The notes beneath the pieces were generated by a model. It saw nothing but the letters and a program-made list of their open reading frames with translations, did no database searches and was not told the DNA's origin. From the NCBI GenBank assembly GCA_019022495.1, contig JAFEKR010000001.1, positions 4,960,001-5,024,000 of the forward strand: a stretch of 64,000 nt of DNA. The letters are read 5' to 3'. The DNA comes from Epichloe hybrida (taxonomy: Eukaryota > Ascomycota > Sordariomycetes > Hypocreales > Clavicipitaceae). Below, one piece after another: positions 37,999-48,641 of the stretch (within the stretch, counting starts at the first letter, position 1; each line of letters opens with the position of its first letter). Made by a program: the position numbers and the translations under genes.

Positions 37999-38203
37999 CT
38001 AGGCGGGTGAGAACGGTGAGTCGAGGTTGTTTTATTAAAGCGTTCACAGGTTGCCTGACCTCTGGCAAATTGCCCTTAGTTAGCGCATGCCACCTGCCAC
38101 CTGCCACCTGCCACAAGGTCATTGACCGTGCGAGTACGCGTTGCTTATCTAAGATATTTGATGAGTGTAATATAGTAAACCAAATAAAGGAAAAGTTCTA
38201 GTT

Positions 38204-38396
38204 TCTCCTCGGACTCGGTCCACCCTGTTGAGTCACATACATAGCTAGCGTGTCTAGTTTATGTATTTTGCACTCGCGGAAAGTGTGCACCAACTCACAC
38301 TTTCGCGTACTCCGTACTTGCGTGGCCACTGACCTTGTGTGGGGGGGGACTTGTGGGGGCCCCATGGACTCACAAGGTGGGCCGAGTCTAAGGAGA
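38204..38396. repeat. 193-bp inverted-repeat (MITE-like) element
   Basis: The left arm at 38,204-38,234 (tctcctcggactcggtccac...) pairs with the reverse complement of 38,367-38,396 (...gtgggccgagtctaaggaga) over about 29 bp with few mismatches. The interior is non-coding. No clear target duplication was seen, so mobility is only suspected. Confidence 0.55.
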
Positions 38397-39339
38397 TAAA
38401 AATCATAGGCTAATTGTCATGAAGACATGTCCTTCTAGTGGATTTTTGTCCGATTGGATACAGACCCTAGTTGACGTGACTCCACAAGGTGGATAACAAT
38501 TCAGGAGATGCTTTAATGCTCCGAGGCGACATCCTCACTTGCCTCCAATCCAATTCGTTACAATAACTGGGTAATAAGTCAGAGATTATTGATTGACTAA
38601 TTGACACCTACCTGATCAGACCATAGTATGGCCAAAGATGACAAAAAGGACACCGCCCCATCTGAAAAATTGAAGGCGGCGGTCATGGCCAAATATACTA
38701 ACTAGCCCCTTTTGGTGGCAAATTCAGTCTAACCCCTAAATGATTTTACAGCGGCCACAAGCCCCACGCAGGGCAGCCACTATTATGTAGCTCTTACATG
38801 TAGGAGCTAAAGTGAATGAAGCTATGAGGGATACTATGGGGGTGTTTGCACTAGTAAAAGATACTCAATAGTCCTAGTAAAATGGTTATGATAAAAGGTA
38901 CCTCCTGTCTTACTTGGCATTACGGAAAGATCTGTTGTCAGCCCGAGCTGCCCCTGGTTTTGTTCCTCCTATGTATGAAAGCAAACAGGGATTAGACTGC
39001 AGGTAGCCTTTGCTACATGTGGTACCCTCCTTCCTCGATTGTGACTAGGTCGTAGCCGGGCCAATGCGCGCTGCCACGCTAGGTGCTGCCATCCATCGCG
39101 ATGTCATCGCGTCCGCGCTCCCAACAGCAGATTTGCATGCAAGTTTGCAATTTGCTGCTAAAAATGGCTAGCGCGTCCTTTGTGCGTCGTTATGCACTCT
39201 ACAAAGTCCGCGCAGGCGAAGTTGGCAGAGTTTTCCTGGATCAAAATTTCTCTGCTCCCACACATCTCAACTCACCTGCAACGCCGTCCGCTCCTAACCA
39301 GCCGCATTCGCTTCCAACGTGACGCATCACCCGTTCACG
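38397..39339. other. Intergenic region upstream of ERG3
   Basis: There is no gene I can support here. The stretch holds scattered G- and C-runs and the ERG3 upstream region. A (CCACCTG)n run lies slightly upstream, at about 38,090-38,112. Confidence 0.6.
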
Positions 39340-40518
39340 ATGGATGTGGCTCTCGAGCTTCTTGATCCCCTCATTCTCGACAGGGCGTACGCCTGGGCCT
39401 TGCCTCGTCCCGGCTCTCCTGCTCATGCTCCTGCTCATGCTCCTGCTCATGCTCCTGCTCATGCTCCTGCTCATGCTCCTGCTCATGCTCCTGCTCCTGG
39501 CGACGACCTGGGCAATGGTTCATTTCCAGATCTCGGCTCCAGTCTCCTTGGCGCCGCCGCCGCCGAGTCCGCTTGGCCCAGGGACAACATCTATCGCCAG
39601 ATGATGTCGATTCTGGTCGTCACCCAGCTGGGAGCGACCTTGCTCTACCTCTCCTTTGGCGCTCTGTCCTACTACTTCATATTCGACCGACGTCTCGAGC
39701 ACCATCCCCGCTTCCTGAAGAAGCAGATCCGACAGGAGATCAAGTCTTCGCTTTCTGCCATTCCCTTCATCAACATGCTGACTCTGCCGTGGTTCCTGGC
39801 CGAAGTCCGCGGCAAGAGCTTGCTGTACGGCGCCGTGAGCGAGTACGGCTATGCCTGGCTGTTGATCTCGACGGTGCTGTACATGGCGTTCAACGATGTC
39901 GGCATCTACTGGATTCATCGCCTGGAGCATCATCCCAGCGTCTACAAATACATCCACAAGCCACATCACAAATGGATCAGTGAGTCAGATCATGCGCCAT
40001 GCGCCGACGGTGCCCATCGCCATGCTGACAGTGCATCAACAACACGCTAGTTCCCACACCATGGGCTGCCCTGGCCTTCCACCCTCTCGACGGATACATC
40101 CAGTCCGTTCCATACCAGTGAGTTCCCTCCTCTTCCCGCCTGCCACCATCCCTCCACCTCGGCTGACATTCGACATTTGACAAAAAGCCTGTTTGCCTTC
40201 ATCTGCCCAATCCAACGATATCTATACCTGGTCCTCTTTGTGGCCGTACAGATCTGGACCATCCTCATCCACGACGGCGACATGATCACGGGTCACTGGG
40301 CCGAGAAGTTCCTCAACAGTCCCGCCCACCACACCCTCCACCACATGTACTTCACCGTCAACTACGGCCAGTACTTCACCTGGGCCGACAGTTATTTCGG
40401 CTCCCACAGGGCCCCGGATCCCGCCCTCGACCCTCTGCATGATGCCCTCAGGGTGATGCGCGCCAAAGGACTGGTAGACGACCAGGGAAACCCAATCAAC
40501 AAGCACAAGGAGGAATGA
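39340..40518 (+). CDS. ERG3: Sterol C-5 desaturase (ergosterol biosynthesis)
   Basis: Three exons, 39340-39979, 40051-40117 and 40188-40518 (introns 71 and 70 nt), give 345 aa. It introduces the C5-C6 double bond into the sterol B ring in the endoplasmic reticulum, late in ergosterol synthesis. The fatty-acid-hydroxylase-type di-iron ligands are all present: HRLEHH (193-198), HKPHH (206-210) and HHTLHH (283-288). Membrane segments occur around 89-116, 145-165, 168-192 and 244-262. FHPLDGYIQSVPYH (223-236) is typical of ERG3. The N-terminus has an unusual HAPA tandem repeat (about 28-51) encoded by a 12-bp minisatellite. The start is the ATG before MDVALELL. The family assignment is firm; which paralogue it is cannot be told here. 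Confidence 0.95.
39421..39492 (+). repeat. Coding minisatellite (12 bp x 6) in ERG3
   Basis: Six perfect units of GCTCATGCTCCT encode Ala-His-Ala-Pro repeats in the N-terminal, probably cytosolic or lumenal, tail of ERG3, ahead of the first membrane segment. The unit length is a multiple of three, so copy-number change would not break the frame. Confidence 0.95.
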
Positions 40519-41815
40519 CAAGAACCATCCACCTCGGCGCCTAGACACGGCCACGGCCCCTTTTCACCCGCACACCTAAAACCTTACACCGACCAAGATC
40601 AGACTCGTGAGTCTCTGAACAGTGTGGACCGAATAGCGCTCACTGTGGTGGTCATCGAACGGGTAACTATGAACTCTGGCCCCCCTAAAGCAGGCGAAGA
40701 AATATCATGGGTGCAACTAACTTCAAACGCGCTCGCAGCGGGAGTCGCATCTTGGCGCAGAAACCCGTCTCTGCCTCTGTCGCTGCGTTCCTACAATTCT
40801 GTAAAAAGTCTCTCGATGAGCTCAGACGGTACTTTGTAGATGTTAATTTCAAGCAAGCACAACAATATCATCTCGATTGGCCCGGGCGTAGTAGGATTGC
40901 GACGAACCGAGAGCGGACCAAACGAAAACAAGACGAGCATTCAATTTGCGTCGGTGCACGACCCGATGATGGCATGTGGAGAAGAACGAGTTCACGTTTG
41001 TGGAGCACCAGCATGCATGCATGTGTCAGCGTCTGACTGCCTGCCGCACTTTGTCCGTGCGCGGTCCGTTACACTCGGTCGAATCAGGTGGCCCGTGGCA
41101 ATTTCGCGTAAACGAAAATGTGCGAAGAGGCGCACATTCGGAGGAAATGGGTCATCATGGGTGCTGTGGTGTGCAGCAGGAATACGGAGTAGACGATGTA
41201 TAATATGTATAGGCTCAAACCCCGACAAAAAAAAAAATACAAAAATAACCCCTTATTTCGACATTATGCTCCAGAGTGATTCAAGTTCTACGCACTACGG
41301 AGTAGATTGTCAAGAGATGGACGTGTTTGTCAGCTTCCAGGAGGAGAAACCGCGTACTGAAGTCGTGTGCTACGCGAGCACCTGTCACGCCGCATCACAA
41401 TGAAACAGCAAGAGGGCGCAGTACGCAGTGGAGAGGCATGGCACTGGGTTCCCCCCCCCCCCTGGGCCCCTGGGCCCCTGGGAGCACTTGTCCTACGTCT
41501 AAAAAGTCTGTGGTCATCAGGTGGGAACCGTGGGATCAGGAAATTGCGTTCCTTCAGCTATCAAAAACTAATTCTCAAATGCCACTCCGAAACGCCGTGG
41601 AAATAAAATGGAGACCCGCCTCGTCATGGTCATGCGCGTCTATTCCGACGCTGCCGGATTGATTCATTTCCAGACTTGCACGCAAACTTTCGAGACAAGG
41701 ACCAATCAAGCTGTTCGATTTATATATGGAGAAAAAAAGAAAAAAAAAAAGTGAAATCAAACGTGACAAGGCATTCGCGTTCCTTGCTCGACCCGCTCCG
41801 CTCGGCATTGGAAAC
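40519..41815. other. Intergenic region between convergent ERG3 and glutamine synthetase
   Basis: No gene is supported here: open stretches are short and lack family signals. It contains two TACGGAGTA motifs (41,183-41,191 and 41,296-41,304), a run of 13 or more C followed by (cctgggcc)n at about 41,450-41,482, and two A-runs. Confidence 0.6.
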
Positions 41816-43691
41816 TCACAATTTGCCGAATATCGAAGTCATGAGAATCTTGGTGATGCGGTAAGGATCGGCGTTGGAGGCAGGACGACGGTCTTCGAAG
41901 TAACCGCGGCCCTGGGCGGCCGTCTCACGCGGGATGCGTATCGAGGCGCCGCGATTGGCAACGCCGTAGGTGAAGCTGTCGATGGAGCCGGTCTCGTGGC
42001 GCCCGGTGAGACGCTGGTCATTGTCCTCGCCATACTCCTTGATGCACTCCTTGTGGAAGGGCTCGAGCTTCTTGATGGCCTCCTCGATGAACTTCAAGCC
42101 GCCTTCAGCACGCATCTCCTTGGTGGAGAAATTCGAGTGAAGACCCGCGCCGTTCCAATCGCCCTTGATTGGCTTGGGATGGAAAGAGACCTTGACGCCA
42201 AAGTCCTCGGCGACACGGGCGAGGAAGAATCGCGAGCACCACAGCTCATCGCCCACTAGTTGAATGTCCCAGTTAGCGCGCGCGCGGGTTCTTGGTGACG
42301 CGGCGCAAGGCAATGTGTCTGGAGACTTACTGCTGATACCCTCGCAAGGTCCGCACTGGTATTCCCACTGGCCAGGCATGACCTCGGCATTGGTGCCCGA
42401 GATCTTGATGCCAGCATCTGTATGGGTCAGGGGTAAGGTTAGTTTGGCGATAAAAGATTTGCAATCAATCAAATGCTTCTTTCAGGGTGGTGGTGAGGAC
42501 GCACATAGACAGGCCTTGTAGTGGGCGTCGACGATATCACGCATCACGACCTTGCCACTGCCGACACCGCAGTAGTAAGGACCTTGACTGCGAGACGAGG
42601 TTAGTGATGCGAGGAGGTTTGTACGAGATGGAGGGGTCAAGATCGCTTACGGAGCGGGGAAGCCGCCGGCCGGCCAACCAAACGGACGGTCATCGTGATC
42701 GAGCAGGGTGTACTCCTGTTCAAGGCCGAACCAAGGCTGGTGCTCGGCGTAGGCTTCCATGACCTTGGCACACTCATGGCGGTAGTTGTACTTGTTGGGG
42801 ACTCCATTGGCGTCCCAGCACTCGCTCAGAACGATGATGTTGGGGCTGCCGCGGAAGGGATCGGGGTAGACGGCACAAGGGCGCAAGTAGACGTCCGAGT
42901 TGTCACCGGGAGCCTGGTCTGTTGAAGAGCCATCGAAATTCCAGACGGGAAGGTCTTCGGGCCCGTAGTCCTTGGCGGGAAGAGTCTGCGGATTGATTCC
43001 CATGTCAGTATATCCCGCTTTGCAAGAATTTTGTACGCCTGTTGCTTTGGCTTCTTGGTCCTTGCTGGCTGATGATGTCACCAACGTCGGGGATGCCGTG
43101 CATGAAGGCCAATGAGCCGAGCCGCCGGAACTGTCAAGACTGCCAAGACGGCCGAGGATTGGCACGACGGCCGACGGCATCCGACCACGCCATGCGACCA
43201 CGCCATGCGACCACGCCATGAGAAGCGGGCTTTCCGGCTGGTCATGGCGGGGCGACTAAGCCACCTGACATTGCGCAATAGGTTGGTTTCGGTGAGTGGC
43301 GTGGTGATGAGTGGCGTGGTGGTGAGTGGCGTGGTGGCAGTTGGTGCCGGGTGGCAGGTGGCAGGTGGCGGGTGGAGGCTGTGTTTTTGGGGCGCACATG
43401 GACTCGCCGCAAGACGCAAGGGCAGTTGCAGACAAGGGAAAAGAGAAGAGTGCGTCTGGAAAGAAAGACTCACCCTCGACTTGGAACGGGTCTCGCCAAC
43501 AGCATCGATCCAGACGTATTCGGCAATCAGGGAGCCCTTTTGCTCGAGCTTGAGGTATTTGCTAAGCTATACAGGCGCAGTGGAAGTCAGCAACTTGTCG
43601 GCGGCGTGATGCAGGAACCGGACCGAGGGGACAAGACAAGTCGTACCGTCTCCGTTCGGGAGGAAAGAACTTCGCGGGAAGCCTGCGTCAT
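41816..43691 (-). CDS. GLN1: Glutamine synthetase
   Basis: Six exons on the minus strand: 43691-43647, 43566-43474, 42985-42651, 42587-42505, 42417-42331 and 42255-41816. The joined frame gives 360 aa, the usual eukaryotic (GSII) length. It makes glutamine from glutamate, ammonia and ATP in the cytosol. Seen: the N-terminus ending [16 protein letters not shown], the beta-grasp part with WNFDGSST, the catalytic core [12 protein letters not shown], the [14 protein letters not shown] glutamate-site segment, [11 protein letters not shown], and the C-terminal [14 protein letters not shown]. The first ATG is chosen because it supplies the conserved SRTE-type N-terminus and splices in phase. Intron 2 is long (488 nt) and holds minisatellites. 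Three GATAAG sites lie upstream, fitting control by an AreA/NIT2-type nitrogen regulator. Confidence 0.96.
43182..43340. repeat. Minisatellites within the long glutamine synthetase intron
   Basis: Two different GC-rich tandem arrays lie in intron 2: about three units of ccacgccatgcga (43,185-43,221) and about three units of gagtggcgtggtg (43,300-43,340). They probably account for part of the unusual intron length. Confidence 0.7.
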
Positions 43692-43699
43692 TTAGTCGG

Positions 43700-43765
43700 T
43701 CAGTCGGTCAGTTGGTCGGCTGCCTCTTGTTTGTCTGTTGCGGTCTGTCGTTGTTTGCTCACCAT
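43700..43765 (-). promoter_or_regulatory. Upstream open reading frame (21 codons) before glutamine synthetase
   Basis: An ATG in good context (agccATGg) opens a 21-codon frame that ends with TGA eight bases before the glutamine synthetase start codon. It could lower translation of the main frame. Alternatively, the GTGAGC right after this ATG could be a 5'-leader donor site. Sequence alone cannot decide. Confidence 0.4.
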
Positions 43766-44021
43766 GGCTGAAGTAGTTGCTTCCGTCCTGTGTGTGGTGG
43801 ACGTGTGTGGACGTGCGTGTGTGTTGGAGGAGATGTGGATGGAGGAAGGCAAGAGGGAAGAAGGGCGAGGAAATAAGGAATTGGGAGGAGAAGGCGATCG
43901 ATCCAGGGGCCAATATTATTATATGGTCCCTTTTGGGCAGCGGCGGCGGCGGCGGCAGCGGCAGCAGCGAGGCTTTTCAAATGTCATTGAGCGAGGTGCG
44001 CGCTGGCTGGCTGCAAGCGAA

Positions 44022-44303
44022 GATAAGCAGAGCCTGTCTCGGTACCTGGCGCTGAGCCCTCTTTCGCCGCCGCAACAGTAGGCACCCGGGCCTCCCGCAG
44101 GTACCCCTACGTGCCCCCTACGAGCCCCCCACGTACCCTCCGCGTATCCCCCATGCGCCCCCTACTAGACGGCTAAGATAAGAGAACCCCGCCTATGTAC
44201 GGATCCGCATTCTACTATCCTATTACAAATTGGGCGCCTCCCATGCGTCCCTCCCCTTCCCCGCCAACGGGACCAAGAGAACTAAAAAAGACGACAAGAT
44301 AAG
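44022..44303. promoter_or_regulatory. Three GATAAG sites upstream of glutamine synthetase
   Basis: GATAAG occurs at 44,022-44,027, 44,177-44,182 and 44,298-44,303, about 330, 490 and 610 bp before the start codon. GATAAG fits the HGATAR core recognised by fungal GATA-type nitrogen regulators (AreA/NIT2), which are known to control ammonium-assimilation genes. Binding here is an inference. Confidence 0.45.
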
Positions 44304-46401
44304 GTCGCCGACGCTCGCTCACTGGACGGCTGACTCAATTGATTCGTGTCATGCTCCGCAGACTCCATAACACATGGGCCGGAAGACGGAGCACGCGACC
44401 TCATCGCCAAGGAAGTCTCGGGTTCCCCTTCCTCCTCGGGCCATCGGAAAAGGGACGGGGGCGGGGACGGGGAAGCAAGCTTATCCTGGCTCTTGGCCCT
44501 GGGCGGGATCCCAGCCACTAATAACGGTATTCCCAATACCATTTGTCAGTTTTTTTTCAATTCTTGGCAGTTCTTGTGGCCAAGAAGTGCAGTGCAGTGC
44601 AGTGCAGTGCAAACCCCAAGCCCGGAAATCACTCGCAAGCCCGTCGCCGACGGCCCGAAGACGTCGACTCCCTCCACCACAAAGAAAAGGGAGGAAAGTA
44701 TGACTCTTGCCGTTCCGTGTGCCATGTCATGAAGTCGTTCGGTCCGTGGTGTCACTATTGGAATCCATGCCTCTGCGCGTTTGAAAAAGACGGAGAATAA
44801 TTTATTAGCGATAGCTATAGGGTAAGGCGTCGGACTTTTGGCCCACGCGAGCTCGTGCAGCAGCTTCGACAGGGTTGTCTCGACGATAGCGGATTGATTC
44901 CATTTGACCAGATGTTATCAGGGAAAGAAAAAAATGTACATATACTAATGATGTGATCCTCGTAAATACGGAAGAAAGTAATGTTTATGTAATATAGACA
45001 GGATTCTGACAACTTTCATGTAATTTAGCGTATACAAATAGATAGCGCGTCCGTAATATGCATTGTCTAACCGAATTGCGCACGCGCCAAGTTTGCACCG
45101 CTTCGTGGATCACACCCTACAACATAGAGTAAACTAGTTGCACGTGTCTTGAAGTTGGTTATTGGAATGCCACGTATTAACACCGTTTGTCCTCCGCGAA
45201 TCTACAGTAATTCGGGTGCAGGGAAGGAATGAAACACTTCCCGCTTACAGATCCATGTTCCGGCGTCCCGAGTCATTCCTCAATCCTTCCAACATGACCA
45301 CGCTCCCGGGATGGGCAGGAAGCCAATCAAGAGGATGGCAGTGGGAAGAGATGGCAAGAGCCGATATAGAAACGACACGTCAGCAGACTTAAGGTTGAAG
45401 ATCAAAGGGTTGACATGCATCCCATGTTTCAGAAGCTGGTATGGGTCGATGCGAAAGAAAAGCAACAGGGGGATGAACAATGCGTAACACCACGGAGCGC
45501 TCGGTACACCCCCTGAATTATTTTACAAATCTACATGACAGGGGTGATTAAGCCAATTAGCTATTAGTAAGAAACAAAGGAGACGGGAGCTAGGGTTAAT
45601 TATACCTTTGACGGAATAGTATAAGTAACCTATTTATGTAAAAATATATATTCTTTTATAGCGCTATGTACCCCGTGTCTTTTCTTTATAGCTAATCACA
45701 TCTATTAGAGAGAAAGAAAGACCTAGGGCATGAAGACTTGTAAAATCGTTCAGGGGTAGAGTATACCGAGTACGGGAGTTTGCTGTGCGGATTTGGAGTT
45801 CACAGCGAAACATCAATGCGGTTAATTGTCCGGCAATTCGGAGTACGTTCCGTTCACCTTACTTCATTACTTCATTGTTAGCCGGATACCGTAGTGGCAA
45901 CCACACCACCTTGGCTTCTAGACTATAAGTCCGTACTCCGTAGAGGTGCCAGACTAATACATAGCAGGCCATTTGTCAACGAACTGCTTGCAGGGTGCCT
46001 TTCAGTCTAGGCATGATCTTGTGTCTTGCCGCCGAAGGGGGACCGGCCCACTTGCGGGGGGGATTGATCAAAGCCGTCACATCTCATATCTTGTCCCCTT
46101 GAAGGTGGCACCAACGCTCTCTCACGTGGTTGGTCTGCAAGGGGATTTTGCCGACTTGTCGACATGAACATGTCAGGAGATGCCTGGAGATGCCACGAGA
46201 TGCCACGAGATGCCAGACATCAAGGCAGCTAATAGCCAGCTTCCACCTCCAATCTCAACAACAACAACAAGTCCCCTCCTCGTCGCAACCGCCAATGCCC
46301 TCTCACCTCCCTCCCTCCTTTCTCCTGGGAACGGTGCCATTATCTCTACTTGACCTCCGTTCCTCGCCTCTGCGTCCTCGCGGCGCGTGTGATCTAATCC
46401 C
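44304..46401. other. Intergenic region between glutamine synthetase and the rhodopsin-domain gene
   Basis: No gene is supported. It holds a (GCAGT)n run at about 44,588-44,611, a TA-rich patch that is MITE copy 1 (45,507-45,756), and TACGGAGTA-type motifs at 45,838-45,847 and 45,931-45,943. The upstream region of the next gene has CAACAACAACAA and repeated gagatgccac words (about 46,190-46,210). Confidence 0.6.
45507..45756 (+). mobile_element. MITE copy 1 (TA-target type, 250 bp)
   Basis: Terminal inverted repeats start CACCCCCTGAATTATTTTAC on the left and CCCCTGAACGATTTTACAAG on the right (reverse complement). The element is flanked by TA on both sides (45,505-45,506 and 45,757-45,758). 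It has no coding capacity. It shares its termini and the word aagccaattrgctatta with the copy at 59,751-59,874. TA target and short size suggest a Tc1/mariner-dependent MITE. Confidence 0.75.
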
Positions 46402-48075
46402 ATGGCTGCGACACCGTTCCAGGTCGAAGCCTGGGTCGAATTCGCCATCGGCGTCATCATCCTCCTCAGTCGAATCGCGTATCGAACAAGTGTGGTGGGA
46501 TGGGACTGGCAAGGGGACGACTACTTCGCCGCTGCCGCAGTGCTCCTTCTAACGGTACCAAGCGCATCTTTGTCGCCCAGCAGAAAGCAGTGATTTGAAT
46601 CCAATCCGACGAGATGAGAGTCGCTAATTGTTCAACGGGGCCTTCTAGGGTGAGACAGCAATGTTGGAATTGATTGGTAAGGAGCCCACCGAATCCACAT
46701 ATGCCGCGCGCGCCAGCCATCCTGACGTTGATTCTTCCCGTTGTTCAGGACAATGGGAAACCATAGTGGGAATGACGGACGAGAAGGCTCTGTCCCTCAG
46801 TGATGCTCAGAAAAGTGCCATTGTCAAGGGTTCCAAGGCCGACATTGCGGGCTGGTGTGTCTACATAACCCTCGTCTGGTGTCTGAAGGCGTGCATGCTC
46901 TTCTTCTACCGCAGACTTACGTGAGTCCGAGTCCAGTCATCAGAACCAGTTCGGGCGTAATTGTGGGTTTTTTTTTAACGGCTTGCCTTGAGAAAAAAAA
47001 AAAAAAAAAAGTCTCGCGACGAGACAGAAACGGCTGGTCTACATGGCAGCTGTGGCTTGCGTCACCTCATACATGGCCACCATTGGAGTTGTCTTACTGC
47101 GGTGCCTACCATTTCGCAGGAATTGGCAAATTTATCCTTATCCTGGCGGTTAGTGAGGGCCTCCCTCGGACGATAAAAATGTGCCCCCATGCGGCGTGGC
47201 CATTGCATCATAATGCTGACAGAAGTCCCTTAGATGAGTGTGGCAGTCCAAACCAAATCTTCCTTACTCTAGTCATAAGCAATGTCTCGTACGTTTGTTT
47301 CACCGGCCCCAGACGGCTTCACAGCTCAAGTCCAAGACTGTTCTTTTGCTTTGCTTTGCCTTGCTTTGCTTTGCTTTCTTGGGCGACTAACTGGGGCAGA
47401 ACCGATCTTCTCATCTTGTACATTCCGTTGCCTCTCTTATGGGTGGTGCAGATGCGTTGGTCACGGTAAGCCCTCACCTTGGCGGTTCGGGGTATGCATC
47501 TATTCCATTTCGTCGTCCCAAAGCTCACGCGTGCCAAACAGGAAAGTGGTTTACGGACTATGGCTTACGACGGGCATATTTGTCATTGTCGCCAGCCTGC
47601 TGCGATGTGTGTTGTCCATCAGGAACGCCGCCGAGGTAGATGTCTCTACTATCTGGGCCATTCGCGAAACTGTGAGAGCTAGGATCCGAGTTCCGGATGA
47701 ATCCTGGGCGGAGAGATTCCATTCAGCGCTGACATGCATGCACGCTAGTTTGTCGGCATCATATCCGTGAACGCCCCAATATTGGGCCCGTCGATCGTCA
47801 GGAAATTCTCCTCGGTTGCAAAGAGCGTGACATCAAAGAATCGGTCGACCGCGGATGCGAATAACAAGCCCAAGAGCTTTTCCGTAGTCACCATCGGCCG
47901 ACAGAGCTATCGATTGGGCCGGTTGAGGAGGGATAGTGGAAGGCAGGGCCCGCCGGGTTGGACATCGATAAACAATAGCGAAGAGCATATAGCAGATGTC
48001 CAGACACACGACGGTGCGAGCAACGCAGCAACGTCGACGGACAACATGCCCACCACTATCTCGACCAGAGTATAA
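46402..48075 (+). CDS. Fungal rhodopsin-domain seven-helix membrane protein
   Basis: Eight exons: 46402-46554, 46649-46676, 46749-46920, 47024-47148, 47234-47288, 47400-47465, 47542-47671 and 47749-48075, all with GT-AG introns of 72-111 nt, giving 351 aa in one frame. Hydrophobic helices can be seen at the N-terminus (VEFAIGVIILLSRIAYR), in WCVYITLVWCLKACMLFFY, in LVYMAAVACVTSYMATIGVVLL, in DLLILYIPLPLLWVVQMRW and in GLWLTTGIFVIVASLLRCVL. The CRPF/NWQIYP-type loop here reads CLPFRRNWQIYPYPGDECG. This matches the large family of fungal integral membrane proteins often called rhodopsin-domain or SAT4/PTH11-like. There is no CFEM domain. The C-terminal 90 residues form a polar, probably cytosolic, tail. 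The ligand is unknown. Confidence 0.9.
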
Positions 48076-48281
48076 GATGTCGGTTTTTTTCTCCTTTTTG
48101 TGTTTTTGCATGAGCTCATGACCGGACACTTTGATTTGATATGTGTTTCTATATAGAGCCCGTTAGACATTCAAAATAGTTTTTTCCTTTTAAGCAGCAA
48201 GCTCGGGCGTTGGGATATTGGAATCACGATGGAGAGACGCTTTGTGATGTAATTCCATCGGGTTAAATTTTGAATTGAGAG

Positions 48282-48550
48282 TGTTGGTTTCACCAAGGGA
48301 TAATGCACTAGTGTAATAAAGGGTTAAATTTAATGATAGTTATAATTTAAAGTTTAAGCTAGAAGAGGGATAAGGACAGGAATCTAGTAAGGAGGGATAG
48401 TAGGAAAGAGAGGTAAATAAAGGGCTGTAGTGGTATTCTGGTGTGGTAGTAGTGCGTGATGTAACCAATTACATCGCGTGCATTCATTGAGTGGCCCTAC
48501 CTTTGGCCCGACCTTTGGCCACGAGACCCGAAGGTCCGGGGGAAGCAACA
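48282..48550 (-). mobile_element. Solo Copia LTR in gene space
   Basis: 269 bp starting TGTTGGTTTCACCAAGG and ending GAAGCAACA, flanked on both sides by GAGAG (48,277-48,281 and 48,551-48,555). In reverse complement it resembles the Copia LTR at 1221-1480 in layout (ccttcgg, ggccaaagg, long AT tail with tgcacgcgatgtaat-like words) but is a diverged family. No internal element is attached, so it is a remnant of LTR-LTR recombination. It lies between two convergent genes. Confidence 0.8.
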
Positions 48551-48641
48551 GAGAGCAAGTATAAAGGTGCACACAAGTTCCAATTCGCCATTGGGGTTGC
48601 GTGAATCATCCATGTTGCGACTCCTGTGTCGTTTTCATTTC

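Noticed and set aside
39421..39492. CRISPR-like array
   Set aside because: These are perfect head-to-tail 12-bp units without spacers inside a coding exon of a eukaryote.
39520..39969. Minus-strand frame inside ERG3
   Set aside because: Shadow of the desaturase exon with no recognisable domain.
41726..42259. Plus-strand open frame over the glutamine synthetase 3' exon
   Set aside because: Antisense shadow; the minus strand encodes the conserved enzyme.
43763..43765. One-codon first exon (ATG followed by GTGAGC) for glutamine synthetase
   Set aside because: The ATG at 43,691 supplies 15 residues ending SRTE that match the conserved N-terminus and splices in phase, giving the normal 360 aa. 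The upstream ATG is better seen as a short upstream frame.
44819..44860. tRNA-like fragment (ggtaaggcgtcggactt)
   Set aside because: It resembles a D-arm and anticodon-stem stretch, but no box B or acceptor pairing follows.
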